Shown one piece after another: positions 1 through 11,916 of a stretch of DNA of 64,000 nt. The notes under the pieces were generated by a model, which had not been told where the DNA came from, searched no databases, and saw only the letters and a program-made list of their open reading frames with translations. The DNA comes from Anaeromyces robustus (Eukaryota > Neocallimastigomycota > Neocallimastigomycetes > Neocallimastigales > Neocallimastigaceae). The stretch covers positions 1 through 64,000 of the forward strand of contig MCFG01000116.1 in NCBI GenBank assembly GCA_002104895.1, written 5' to 3'. A program made the translations under genes and the position numbers. Position 1 is the stretch's first letter, and every line of letters begins with the position of its first letter.

Positions 1-826
1 ATCTTGTATTAAATGTTTTAATTGATGGTACTGACAAATTTCGCAATGAAATTTATACTGAAATGATGTCTGTTCTTAATGATAATCAAGAAGGTTCTTC
101 TTTTATATATGATGAACAAAAATTATTATGTACACAGGTATTGAATTTAAATTTATTTATATAATTTATTTAAATTATTTAAATATGTTATTTAATTGTA
201 TTTTTTTTTTTTTTTTGTTGTTTATATTATTTAATTTATATATATATATATAAATTATTATAGACAATTTTTTCTATTATTGATTATTTAACAAAATGGA
301 CAAGAATCAAAAGACAACAAGCTTTTAGAAAAAAAATTATTAAAGCTAGAAGAGCAGGAAAATATTTAAATTCTGATGAAAATATTGAACCTGATAAAGA
401 TGCTGTTATTATTAATGAAATATTATCAAAAATACCTGAATATATCATGGCTAATGTTTCTTTTAGAAGTAAAGCTTATGCAAGAGCATTATTACATTTT
501 GAACAACATATACGTAGAAGACGTAATTTATCTAATAATCAAATAGAAATGCAACAACTTTATATGCGTTTACAAGAAATTTATTCTAATATTGATGAAC
601 CTGATGGTATTGAAGGTATTTCTACTTTATTCACCAATCAAACTTTAGAACAACAAATTTTAGAAAATGAAAATGCTGGTAAATGGACAGCTGCTCAAAC
701 TTGTTATGAACTTTTATTACAAAATGATTCATTAAATAAAGAATATAGAATTGGATTAATTAATTGTTTAAATCATTTAGGACATTATGGTAAAGATTAA
801 ATAAATTAAAAAAATAATTATTATTA

Positions 827-859
<33 letters not shown>

Positions 860-2584
860 TTATTTTTTCTTCTTTAATTTTTGATAATAAATATTTAAAT
901 ATATTCTATTATTGTTGTTGTTTATATTATCAAATATGAATTATTAATTTATTAATTTATTAATTATTATTGCTTTTTTAATATAATATTAAGAATCTAT
1001 TATCAGTCAAGTCAATGGTGCTATTTCAAAAAATCCCTTATGGGAATATGATTTTAATCATTATGCCGTAGAAGCCAGTTGGAAATTAGAAGATTGGTCA
1101 TCATTAGATTTATTTTTAGAAAAACCATGTAAACCAACATTTGAAGTAATGATAGGAAAATTTTTAAGTTACAAAAGGAAAAATAAATATAGAGATTGTT
1201 TAAAAATTATAGAAAAAACTCGTGAAAATTTAACATCTTCCATAGCTGTTGCTAGTATGGAATCCTATAATCATTGTTATGAATATATTGTTAAACTTCA
1301 TATACTTTATGAATTAGAAACCTTTTTTTTTAATAACCTATCAAATAAATCAAATTCATTTCATAATCTTCATCATAATTCATTTAATAATAATAATAAC
1401 AATAATAATGTAATGGATTTAGATCAACAACAATTACAATTATTACAACAACCTCATACTATGGAAACTTCTACTATAATAAATATAATAAATTCTTGGG
1501 ATTCTCGATTAAAAGTTACAATGCCATTAATTCGTCATCGTGAAAATATATTAACTGTAAGAAGAATTATTATTAGTTTAAGGTAAAAAATTTATATATA
1601 TACAATATATATATATATGTATATATTTTAAAATTATATATATATTTTTTTATTAATATTAATGTTTATATATATGTCAATAATTTAAAATTTTATTTAT
1701 TATAATTTCATATTTTATTTTATATTTTATTTTATTTTTATTTTTTCATTCTAAAAAATAAGATTAAATGAAATAAAAGATCATATACATGATAATGAGT
1801 ATGAACTATTAAAAACAGAATATGGAAGGATGTGGTTATTAAGTGCAAAATTAGCAAGAAAATCAGGTTATAGTCAAACCGTTTATAGTTGTATTCTTCA
1901 TGCAAGTCAATATAATGTTCCAAATATTCATATAGTAAGAGCTAAATGGTTAAAAGATCAAGGTGAACTACATAAAGCTATTTGTGAATTACAAAATGCT
2001 CTTAATATGATAGAAATGAATAATAATGCCAATAACAATAACAACAATAACAACAACAACAATAATAATAATAATCCAAGTAGTAGTAATAATACATCTA
2101 TGGATAGTGTTAGTTTTAATAGTACTCGAACAAATTCTAATTTATCTATGAAATCTAATGATATTCAAGATATTCAATCATTTAAATATATTAAATCAAG
2201 AGTAAGTTATTCTTTTTTTTTTCATTTTATTTTATTTTTTTTTTTTTTTTATAAAAAAAAAAAAGAATCATTATAATAATTATATTTAATTATTTATTGA
2301 TAATTTTATCTTCTAATCTTTATTTTCGAATTTTTTTTTACAATAATTATACTAATATATATATATATATATAAAAGACTACATTATTATTAGCAAGATG
2401 GATGGAAGAATCAAATGGTGAAAGTTTATCAGCAATTATTTCAAAATTTAAAGCTTCTACCAAAGATAAATTACCGTAAGTTTTTTATTTTTATTTTTAA
2501 TTTATATATATGATTATCTTTATATTTATAATAAAATAATAATAACAATAACAACAACAACAATAATAATAATAAAAAAAAAAA

Positions 2585-2633
<49 letters not shown>

Positions 2634-2967
2634 TATATATATAGATGGGAAAAATGTTATTTTTATGTTGCAAGATATTATCATAAACTTTATGAAATTG
2701 AAAAAAGTAAAGAAGATCGTAACCCATCAGATAGAGGACAAATCCGACTTGCAAATTTCTTATCACAAATTTGTAAACATTATGGTTTAGCTTTAATGTA
2801 TGGTACAAAATATATTTATCAATCCTTACCAAGATTATTAACAATTTGGTTAGATTATGGTGTTAATATAAAAATTAATGAAGATGAAAATAGGTAAAAA
2901 GATAAAGAAAAAAAAAAAAAAAAAAGATAGAAAGATAAGAAAATATATATAATAATTAAATGAATCC

Positions 2968-3010
<43 letters not shown>

Positions 3011-3271
3011 ATTATATAATTCATTTTTATTGATTTATAAATATTTTCTTTAATTATAATTTTTTTTTCTCATTTAGTGCAAATAATGAAAAAATTAATA
3101 GATTATTATCAGTAAATCAATTAATTCGTAAATTAACTCAAAGACTTCCAACTTATATGGTAATTTTATTATTTTTGTTTTACAATCTTAATTGAATATA
3201 TAATTAAAAAAAATTTTTTTTTTTTTTCAAAATATATTTATATATTTATATATTTATATATTTAATAATAA

Positions 3272-3326
<55 letters not shown>

Positions 3327-3789
3327 TTAAATCTAATATATATAATTAAAAAAAATTTATTATTTTACTTTATTATTTAAACATAAATATATATATATAA
3401 ATAGTTCTTAACAGCATTTCCACAAATTATTTCTAGAATATGTCATAAAAATAAAAATGTTTTCCAAGTTTTAGAAAATATTATTATTACTGTATTAACT
3501 GTATACCCACAACAAGCATTATGGCAAATGATGTCTGTTTCTCGTTCAACTTATAAAATTAGAGCTAAACGTTGTAATGTTATATTTTCAAAAGTTAAGG
3601 TAAAAATAAATAAAATAATATAAAAAATAAAATAAAATAAAATAATATTAAATAAAATAAAAGAGAATAAAATAAAACATAAATATAATTATTAATATAT
3701 CTATATCTAATATATAAATATATATATTAGTCTGATCCTTCAGCTAATAGTCTTACTGTAGTTACTTTAGATAAATTAATTCAGGTTGG

Positions 3790-3828
<39 letters not shown>

Positions 3829-4803
3829 TTATATAAAATGATACATAATGAAATTTTTTTATTAAATATTAAATTTATAAATAATATATTATTAATATTA
3901 TTAATTATGATAATACAAAAATTGATCTATTATTATATTATATTACATTTTATATCATTTTTATTTTTATTTTTATTTTTATTTTTATTTTTTTCATTAT
4001 TATTATTATTATTAAAAAAAAAATAAAAAATAAAAAATTTAAAATATCTACTTAATAGCAAGCAATGAAAATGACAGATCAATTATTAAATGTATGTAAT
4101 TTCCAAGTACCACCTAAAGAAAACATATTAAGTATGAGTAAAGAATTTAGAATGTTACAAAGAATGACACCATTAGATTTAATTATTCCATTACAATCAT
4201 CATTAATTCCTACTTTACCATCAAGTAGTAATAATGCTGGATCTCATAAACCTTTTCCAAATGAAGCACCAACTATTAGTGGTAAAAATTTAAATTTATA
4301 TCTAATAAATAAATAAATAAAAATTATGATTATAATATGATTTATTAATAAATTATATTATTAAAATTAAAATTAAAATAAAAATTAAAATTAAATGAAA
4401 AATCTTATATTTTCTTTTTCTTTTTCTTTTTTTTTATATATTATTTTATATATAATTAAATAAAATAAAAAAAAAAAAAAAACTTAAAAAATAAAAAAGG
4501 TTTCCATGATGAAATTGATGTAATGCCTTCACTTCAAAGACCTAAAAAAATAACAATTTTTGGTAGTAATAAAAAAGAATATATATTTTTATGTAAACCT
4601 AAAGATGATTTAAGAAAAGATTGTCGTTTAATGGAATTTAATTCTATGATTAATAAATTATTAAAAAAAGATCCAGAAACCAGAAGAAGACAATTATGTA
4701 AGATTAAAAAAAAATTTTTTTTTTTTTTAATTTTTATATTATTATTAAAAAAAAAAAAACTTAATATAAATTAATATTAATATTTATAATTAAAATTATA
4801 ATG

Positions 4804-4881
<78 letters not shown>

Positions 4882-6294
4882 TATAAAATATATATTATAA
4901 TTCTTAAAAAAAATATATATATATATATATATATATCAATAGATATTAGAACTTATGCTGTTGTACCTTTAAATGAAGAATGTGGTATTATTGAATGGGT
5001 AAATAATACAATAGGTTTTCGACATATTCTTAATAGTATTTATAGAGCTAAAAATATATTGACACCGGTTTCTGAATTAAAAGAAATTTATGAAAGACCT
5101 ACACCCTCACCACAAAAGAAATTTACAGAATTATTATTACCAAGGTAAAATTAAATAAAATATATATATGTATTAATATTAATATAGATAAAAGTATTTA
5201 TATAATAATAACAATAATAATAATAAATAATAATAATAATAATAAATAATAACTTATTATATAAATAATTAATAAATAATTCATTATATATAAATAATTA
5301 ATAATTAATAAAATATCTAGATTCCCAGATGTTTTCCATGAATGGTTTTTAGAAAATTTCCCAGATCCAGGATCATGGTTTTCTAGTCGATTATGTTATT
5401 CAAGAACAACAGCAGTTATGTCCATGGTAGGTTTTATACTTGGTTTAGGTGATCGTCATGGTGAAAATATATTATTTGATGATACCAATGGAGATTGTGT
5501 CCATGTTGATTTTAATTGTTTATTTGAAAAGGTAAAAATAAATAACAGTAAAAAAATAAAAAGAATTAAATAATAATAAATAAATAAATAAAAAATATAA
5601 ATATTAAAAAATAATAATTAATTAATTCATTAATATATATATATATATTATTATTATTATTATTAGGGTTTAACTTTTGATAAACCAGAAAAAGTACCCT
5701 TCCGATTAACACATAATATGGTAGATGCATTTGGAGTTACAAAAATTGAAGGAGTATTTCGTAAATGTTGTGAAGAATCATTAAGAGTATTAAGAGAAAA
5801 TCGTGAATGTTTAATGAGTATTTTAGAAACATTTATTCATGATCCACTTTGTGAATGGAATAAAAAAAGAGTAATTAATAAAATAAAAAATTAAAATTAT
5901 ATAAATTATAAATATAAATATATATATATAAAGAAAAAATAATAAATAATAAATAATAAGAAAGTATATTTATAAATAAAAATATTAATATATATATATT
6001 TTTTACAATTAAATATGTTTTTTTTGTACATATAAAATAATATAAATAATATGTTATATAAATATATAAATATATATAAATATATATAAATAGGCATCTG
6101 AAAAATCTGGAGAAATTGAAAATGAATTAGCCCTTAAAAATTTAATGACCATCGAACGTAAACTTCAAGGAATCCATTTTCAAAATACCAATATGCCACT
6201 TTCAGTAGAAGGACATGTTCATGAATTAATTAAACAAGCTACAAGTATAGATAATTTATCAGTAATGTATATAGGATGGGCAGCTTATATGTAA
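1..6294 (+). CDS. ATR: ATR/Rad3-type PI3K-related checkpoint kinase (3' part, 15 exons visible)
   Basis: The 5' end lies outside the window. Exons: 1-137, 264-789, 994-1582, 1763-2201, 2378-2475, 2645-2893, 3078-3159, 3405-3599, 3731-3784, 4059-4281, 4500-4697, 4943-5144, 5321-5531, 5667-5870, 6094-6294, all GT-AG and in frame, giving about 1200 visible residues. The N-terminal half is FAT-domain helical repeat, interrupted by two Asn-rich insertions (about 1387-1410 and 2020-2085). The kinase domain follows: [23 protein letters not shown]-type segment RTYAVVPLN with [10 protein letters not shown], catalytic loop [13 protein letters not shown], then VHVDFNCLF (DFG equivalent) and [10 protein letters not shown]. 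The C-terminus GWAAYM is a FATC ending. These motifs match ATR rather than ATM, TOR or DNA-PK. Known role of the family: nuclear Ser/Thr kinase activated by RPA-coated ssDNA, acting through Chk1. It converges on the Sec2-like gene downstream. Confidence 0.95.
1387..1410 (+). repeat. Poly-Asn codon run inside ATR FAT domain
   Basis: An AAT/AAC run encodes about eight consecutive Asn in the third visible ATR exon. Low-complexity loop insertion between helical repeats; probably tolerated because it lies in a surface loop (inference). Confidence 0.7.
2020..2090 (+). repeat. Second poly-Asn insertion in ATR FAT domain
   Basis: About 20 AAT/AAC codons, followed by a Ser/Asn-rich stretch, in the exon 1763-2201. 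It splits an otherwise continuous helical-repeat region, so it is read as an expanded loop of the coding sequence and not as an intron: the frame stays open and the exon ends at a clean GTAAGT donor. Confidence 0.7.
4801..4880 (+). repeat. (AAT)n microsatellite in an ATR intron
   Basis: About 26 AAT units within the intron 4698-4942. One of many trinucleotide runs in introns of this window. Confidence 0.85.
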
Positions 6295-7196
6295 TAGAAA
6301 CGAAAAAAAAACAAAAAGTTCAGAGAAAAAAAAAATAATAATAATAATATATATATATATATATATATATAAAGATAAAAACAAAAAATTTTATATATAT
6401 ATTTATATATTTATTTTTCTCCTTTAATATTTTATAATTTATGTTTATAATAAAATATATAATATATATATATATATATATTTTATGATATTCAATAAAA
6501 TAAAAACACTTTTTCAATAAATTATTTATTTATGTATATAAAAGTTAAAATATAATTATTATAATTAAAGATTCATTTGGAAACATCAAACATTAACACA
6601 TCAATCTTTCTTTTTTCTCTCTTTTTTTTTTTTTTTTTTATAATTTTTTTGTCTTTATTTATTTATTATAATAATAATAATAATAAAAATAAAAGTAAAA
6701 ATAAAAATAAAATATTTATATATGTATATACTACAATTTTATATCTTTAAAAAATATTATTATTATAATTATTATTATTTTAATTTATTATTTTATTTTT
6801 TATTATTTTATTTTTTATTATTATTTTTATTATAATATTATTGTTATTTATATATAAATAATTTTAACATTTTTTTTTCTATATTCATGAATAGAGAAAA
6901 AAAAAATTAAAATAAACTAATTATTAATAATTATCATTAAATATATTAAAAAAAAAATATTTTTTTTTATTAAAATATTGGGATATACAAAAATTTATTT
7001 TACTTTAAGTTATTACGTTTGTTGTTTTGTTTTTTTGTTTTGTTTTGTTTTGTTTTGTTTTGTTGTTATTGCTTTTTTTTTTTTTTTTTCTAAAATTATT
7101 TTTCGATTATTAAAATATTTTATTTGTTTTTTTTTTTAATGTTTGTTTTCTATTTTTTTTTGTTTTTTTTTTTTTTCTTTCTTCAACTGTATAAGG

Positions 7197-7231
<35 letters not shown>

Positions 7232-7987
7232 TTAAACTCTTTTTAAAAATAATATTGTACAAAAGAGATCAAAATTATATTAAAACTAAATAGATTAAAA
7301 CTAAATTTACTTTTTTGAATTATTTTTTTTTTTTTCTTAAAAAAATTTAATATCAAAAAAAAAAAAAAAAAAAAATAAAAAAATAAAAAAATAAAAAAAC
7401 TAACACTAAAATTAAAGGTGATAATATTAAAATCATATAAAATAATTAAAATTAATTAAAAATATATATATTTATATTTAAAAGAAAAAAAAATTATTTT
7501 CTATAAATTGATAACTTAATAATATATATATGAAAAATGTTGATATTAAAATAAGGTTGTATATTAATTTTGTTTAATTTTTTTTTTTTTTCTTTTTTGT
7601 TGTGTTGTGTTTTGTTTTGTTTGATATTATATTAATATGTGTTATTACTTTTTTTTTTAATAGTGTTAATAATATTCTATTTAAATTAAAAATAATATTT
7701 GATATTTTTGAATAATTTTATAATCAATATAAATTTATTAATAATATTATATTATTATTAAAATAAATCATTTTAATGAATAAAAATTGATTCAATTGTT
7801 TATATTTTATACTGTAAATATAAATAAAAATATAATTAAAATATTATATTTATATTTGTATTTGTATTTGTATTTGTATTTGTATTTGTATTTGTATTTG
7901 TATTTGTATTTGTATTTTTTTTTTATTATTATTTTTGATTTTTGATTTTTGCTTTTAATTTTTTTTTTTGTTATATATTAATTGTTA
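6295..7987. other. Convergent intergenic region ATR / Sec2-like
   Basis: No coding potential seen. Holds homopolymer A and T runs, (AT)n near 6345-6370 and 6460-6480, a TTTTG pentamer run near 7020-7065 and the TATTTG array near 7855-7915. Both flanking genes end here, so it should contain two 3' UTRs, but AATAAA-like signals are too frequent in this composition to pick one. Confidence 0.7.
7855..7917. repeat. TATTTG hexamer tandem array
   Basis: About ten perfect 6-bp units just downstream of the Sec2-like stop codon on the minus strand (CAAATA when read in gene sense). Likely in or near its 3' UTR. Confidence 0.85.
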
Positions 7988-10900
7988 TTAATTTTGATAT
8001 TTAAAGGTAATACCATTTTTACTATAGAAAAGTTTTCTCTTAATATCTAATAAATCTGAATATATAAACTTTGGATTCTTCTTTATCATATTATTTTGAA
8101 TTAAACGAACATAACTATACCATTCACAAACATTAGCCAATTTTTCTCTACAATATGGACAAATCTTTTCATAGGTTGGATCTGTTTCAGATGCTTTAAA
8201 TTTAAACCAATTAGTAATATCAGAGGTACATAATGAACAAAGAGCACATTTATAGGTAGAATATTGTGGTAAATCAGCAACAGCTGTATCATCTGAACTT
8301 TCAGAGGAAGTAGCTAATTTATTAATGGGTTCAATTAATATAGTACCAGCTTTAGCATTATTCCAAAGTTTTCTATTATTAAAGAAACCTGAATATTCAC
8401 CTTCAAAGGCTAAACAACCTGTAACTTCTTCAGATTCACAACGTTTAATGAATTTAGCATTAGTAATTTTACTTGGAACTCTTAATTTATCTACAAAGTC
8501 AAGATATTCAACATTATCTGTTCTAAAGTCCATAACTCTCTTTTCAATGATATTAGAAAGATCATTATTATCAATACCCTTAAATTCACCATCATCTGTA
8601 TCTTCATCACTTTCATTACCACTATCTTGAGCACTTAATATAGATTCAATAATTTTATCATTACTAGTTTGAATAGTAAGTTTTGGAAGATTTGATTTCT
8701 TAACATTTAATACATTTCCATTTTCATTTATACTTATATTTCCATTTTCTGGATTCAATGTATTACTATTATTAGTACTTTGACTAGCATTACTATCCTT
8801 ACTTGAACGACGTTCATCAATAACTGGTATAACTTCATCTTCAAATTCATCTTCTTCTTTAATAGGTTCATTCATACCATATGGAAGTATTGGAGTCATA
8901 TTCAAATCATTTTGATTAGACATTAAAAGACTAGAAATAGATAAAGTAGTACTTGAAATACTTGCATTACTAGCCTTCTTACGAACTATTTTATTATTAT
9001 TGTTATTGGTATTATTAATAATATTACTATTACTATTATCATCTAACGTAGTAGTACTATTATTAATTTCATTAAGAATTGGAGTTTCTTTTATACCACT
9101 AGTATTAGACATAATTTCAAAGGAAGTATTACCAAATCCAAAGGAAGTTATTGGACTAGTAGCACTATCTAATCCACTCTTAATAAGATTCTTTCTAAGA
9201 ATACGTTTGAATTTCTTGGTCATTTGTTCCATTTTTTTCTTTAATAATTCAACTTCTTCTTCCTTAACATTATATAATGCTTGTAACTCATCATATTTCT
9301 TTGTAGTACTATCTAATAATTTATAAATACTAACATTTTCTTCTCTAACTTCATTAATTTGTTGAATAGAACGATCTGTAATAGTTTGAGTTTCTGAACT
9401 TAAAATTTTAATCTTTTGTACATTAGTTTCAGATTCTTCCTTTAATATTTGAATTGTGAAATTAAGATCACCCATTTTAGATTTTAATTCATCAATTAAT
9501 TTATCCTTATATTCAATTTTACTTTCAGCTTGAGCTAATTTTTCAGATAAATCACGATTACTTTCCTTTAAATTTCTATTAATAAAGTTTAAGTCTTCAA
9601 CATTTTCTTGGAAATCTCTAGATTTTTCAAGTACACGATCAATTACTTCTTCTGCATTCTTTCTAGATTCTTGTTCTTCCTTATATTTAGCTTCATATTC
9701 CTCAAGCATTTGCTTAACACTTAATTGGAATCTTTCTGAATTAGAAGTTTCTTCTTCTATTTGACGTCTTAATTTAGCAATAACTTTTTCTAAACGTTTA
9801 TTTTCTTCCAAAGCTTTATTCTTTTCATCACGTTCATCTTGAAGACGTTTTCTAGCATCTTGTTCAATTTGACGCCAAACTTCACGTTCTTCTTCTAAAC
9901 GTGCTTCATTGGCAACTTGTAATTCTTTATACTTTTCTAAACTATCATTTTGCATTTTATTAATACGTTTATCCATAGATTCTTGTAAACGATGAGCATA
10001 TTCCATGGTTTCACGAATTTTTAAATCTGATTTTTCTACAGCTTCCTTTTTAACTTTTTCAGTTTCAATTATGGTATCATCTAAGGTATGCTGAAGAATG
10101 GTTCTAGCTTTAATTTCTTCTACTATACGAGAATTTAATCGATCAATTTCTCTTTTCAAACTGTCCATAGAATTTTCATCTACCATTGGAATTACTTCGT
10201 TATCAGAATTATAGGTATCATTTTCAATATTGAAACGAACTGTTTTCTTAACTTTCTTTGATTTTTTAGATTTAGATTTTTTAGATTTTTTAAGAGATGA
10301 TTTACATACTTTAGTTGTTGGTGTTTTAGATTTAGATTTATGTCTGTCAATAGCATGGTCTACAGCTTCTTTTAATCCACTTTCATGATATGGATATATA
10401 ATTTGTTTATAATTATCTGGATCGGTAACAATAATTTTAATATTATTAGAATTAAAAACTTCAGTTTCTTCATTTTCTGGACTACTAAGAACAATTCTTA
10501 TATTAATAGAATCATTGGATATATCACTTTCACTTGAACTTTCACTTTCAGTACTATAAATTTCATCCATAGATAAACTTAATTTTTCAATAACTGATTC
10601 ATCAACACTATTATTATTATTATTTAATTTCATTAAACTTGAAGTAATAATATCTGATGTAGTATTTACAACTGGCGTATTATTTTGATCTACATTTTCA
10701 ATAATATCTTGTAATAATGTTGGTGTTGAATCTTGTAATAAATTTGCTGCACATTCATCATTTTTATTCGAATTATCATCTTTTTTATATATATATAGTT
10801 TTTTTAAAAAAAAAAAAAAAAAAGTATATTATATAACAATATTAACAATATTAATATTAATTAATATAATTATATAATATTATATTTAAAAAAAAATTAA

Positions 10901-11916
10901 ATTATTTATTTTATAAAAAAAAAAAAAAATGAAAAGTATATTTTATATTTATTATATAATAAATTAATAAAAAGAGTAAAAATATTTTTATTTTTTTTTT
11001 TTTTTTTACCTTTCATTGAAGAACTTAAATCAACTTCAGTAAAATCAGTTTTAAGTTGTTCTGAAATCATTTGATTAAGATCAATATCACTTAAACTAGA
11101 ATTATCTTCATTATTTTGTTCTTGTTCATCATCATCAAATGGTTCAGAAAATATTACTCTTGCTGGTGTAGTATTTGAATTTTCTACTACTTGTGTTTCA
11201 TTATAATTGGTTTCTTGTTCATTAATATCATCATCAAATGGTTCAGCAAATACTACTCTTTCTGCTGCAACTACATTTGAAGGTGATTCTTCCGATTCAT
11301 CAAATGGTTCACTAAATACTACTCTTTCTGTTGCAACCATATTTGAAGGTGATTCTTCCGATTCATCAAATGGTTCAGCAAATACTACTCTTTCTGTTGC
11401 AGCTATATTTGAAGATTCTGTTGATTCATCATTAACTGGACTTTTTATATTATCAATAGGAGAAACATCGTTACCATTATCATAATTATTATTATCATCA
11501 TTATCCCTATCTAATACATCAATGGCTTTAACAGTAGTGATGGTAGGTGTGGGTATACTATTGTTATCATCATCGTCATTAGATAAATTAACGATAACAA
11601 TATTATCTATATCATCATTCATTTTTGTTTGAGTATCTATAATTAATGGTTTTTCAACTTCTGTAATAGATTCATCCGAATTAATATCATTTTTATTATT
11701 ATTTTCAATATTATTTTCAATATTATTTTCAATATTATTATTATCAATATTATTGTTTTCAATATTATTGTTTTCAATATTGTTTTCAATATTATTGTTT
11801 TCGATATTTTTTTCAATATTGTTTTCAATATTGTTTTCAATATTATTGTTTTCAATATTATTTTCAATATTGTTTTCAATATTGTTTTCAACCAAAAGTG
11901 TATTATCAATAGTCAT
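7988..11916 (-). CDS. Sec2/Rabin8-family Rab guanine nucleotide exchange factor
   Basis: Two exons, 11916-11010 and 10779-7988, one GT-AG intron, 1232 residues. Order: Asn-rich N-terminus of about 75 residues built of IENN repeats; acidic region with four copies of an RVVFAEPFDE-like repeat (about residues 170-265); Lys-rich basic patch (about 460-480); long coiled coil (about 505-830) of the Sec2 GEF type; Ser/Asn-rich linker; and a C-terminal domain. There, FVDKLRVPSK, CLAFE, KCALCSLC, CPYCREKLANVCEWYSYVRL and LDIKRKLFY follow the order of the Rabin8/Sec2 C-terminal region (known examples end CR.RI.SVCNFFTYIRYI). Known role: activates Sec4/Rab8 on secretory vesicles for polarised exocytosis. 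It is much longer than typical family members because of the N-terminal low-complexity third. GEF identity is well supported; the exact Rab partner is inferred. Confidence 0.85.
11128..11418 (-). repeat. 66-bp coding tandem repeat with RVxF motifs in Sec2-like GEF
   Basis: Three near-identical 66-bp units and one diverged copy, in frame, encoding a 22-residue repeat of the form ERVVFAEPFDESEESPSN. Each copy keeps R-V-V/I-F followed by A/S-EPFD. Seen directly in the translation. Confidence 0.85.
11697..11890 (-). repeat. IENN/IENNN codon repeat at Sec2-like N-terminus
   Basis: A degenerate 12-15 bp tandem array (ATTGAAAATAAT in gene sense), about 14 units, starting ten codons after the chosen ATG. 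The frame is preserved throughout, so it is coding. Upstream of the ATG at 11916 the sequence becomes pure AT-rich non-coding, which supports this start. Confidence 0.8.

Noticed and set aside
4801-5148. 115-residue ORF starting with poly-Ile
   Set aside because: Its first part is an intronic (AAT)n run; only the part from 4943 is a real ATR exon.
8325-9326. Plus-strand ORFs over the Sec2-like gene
   Set aside because: Antisense shadows of the long Ser/Asn-rich and coiled-coil coding exon.
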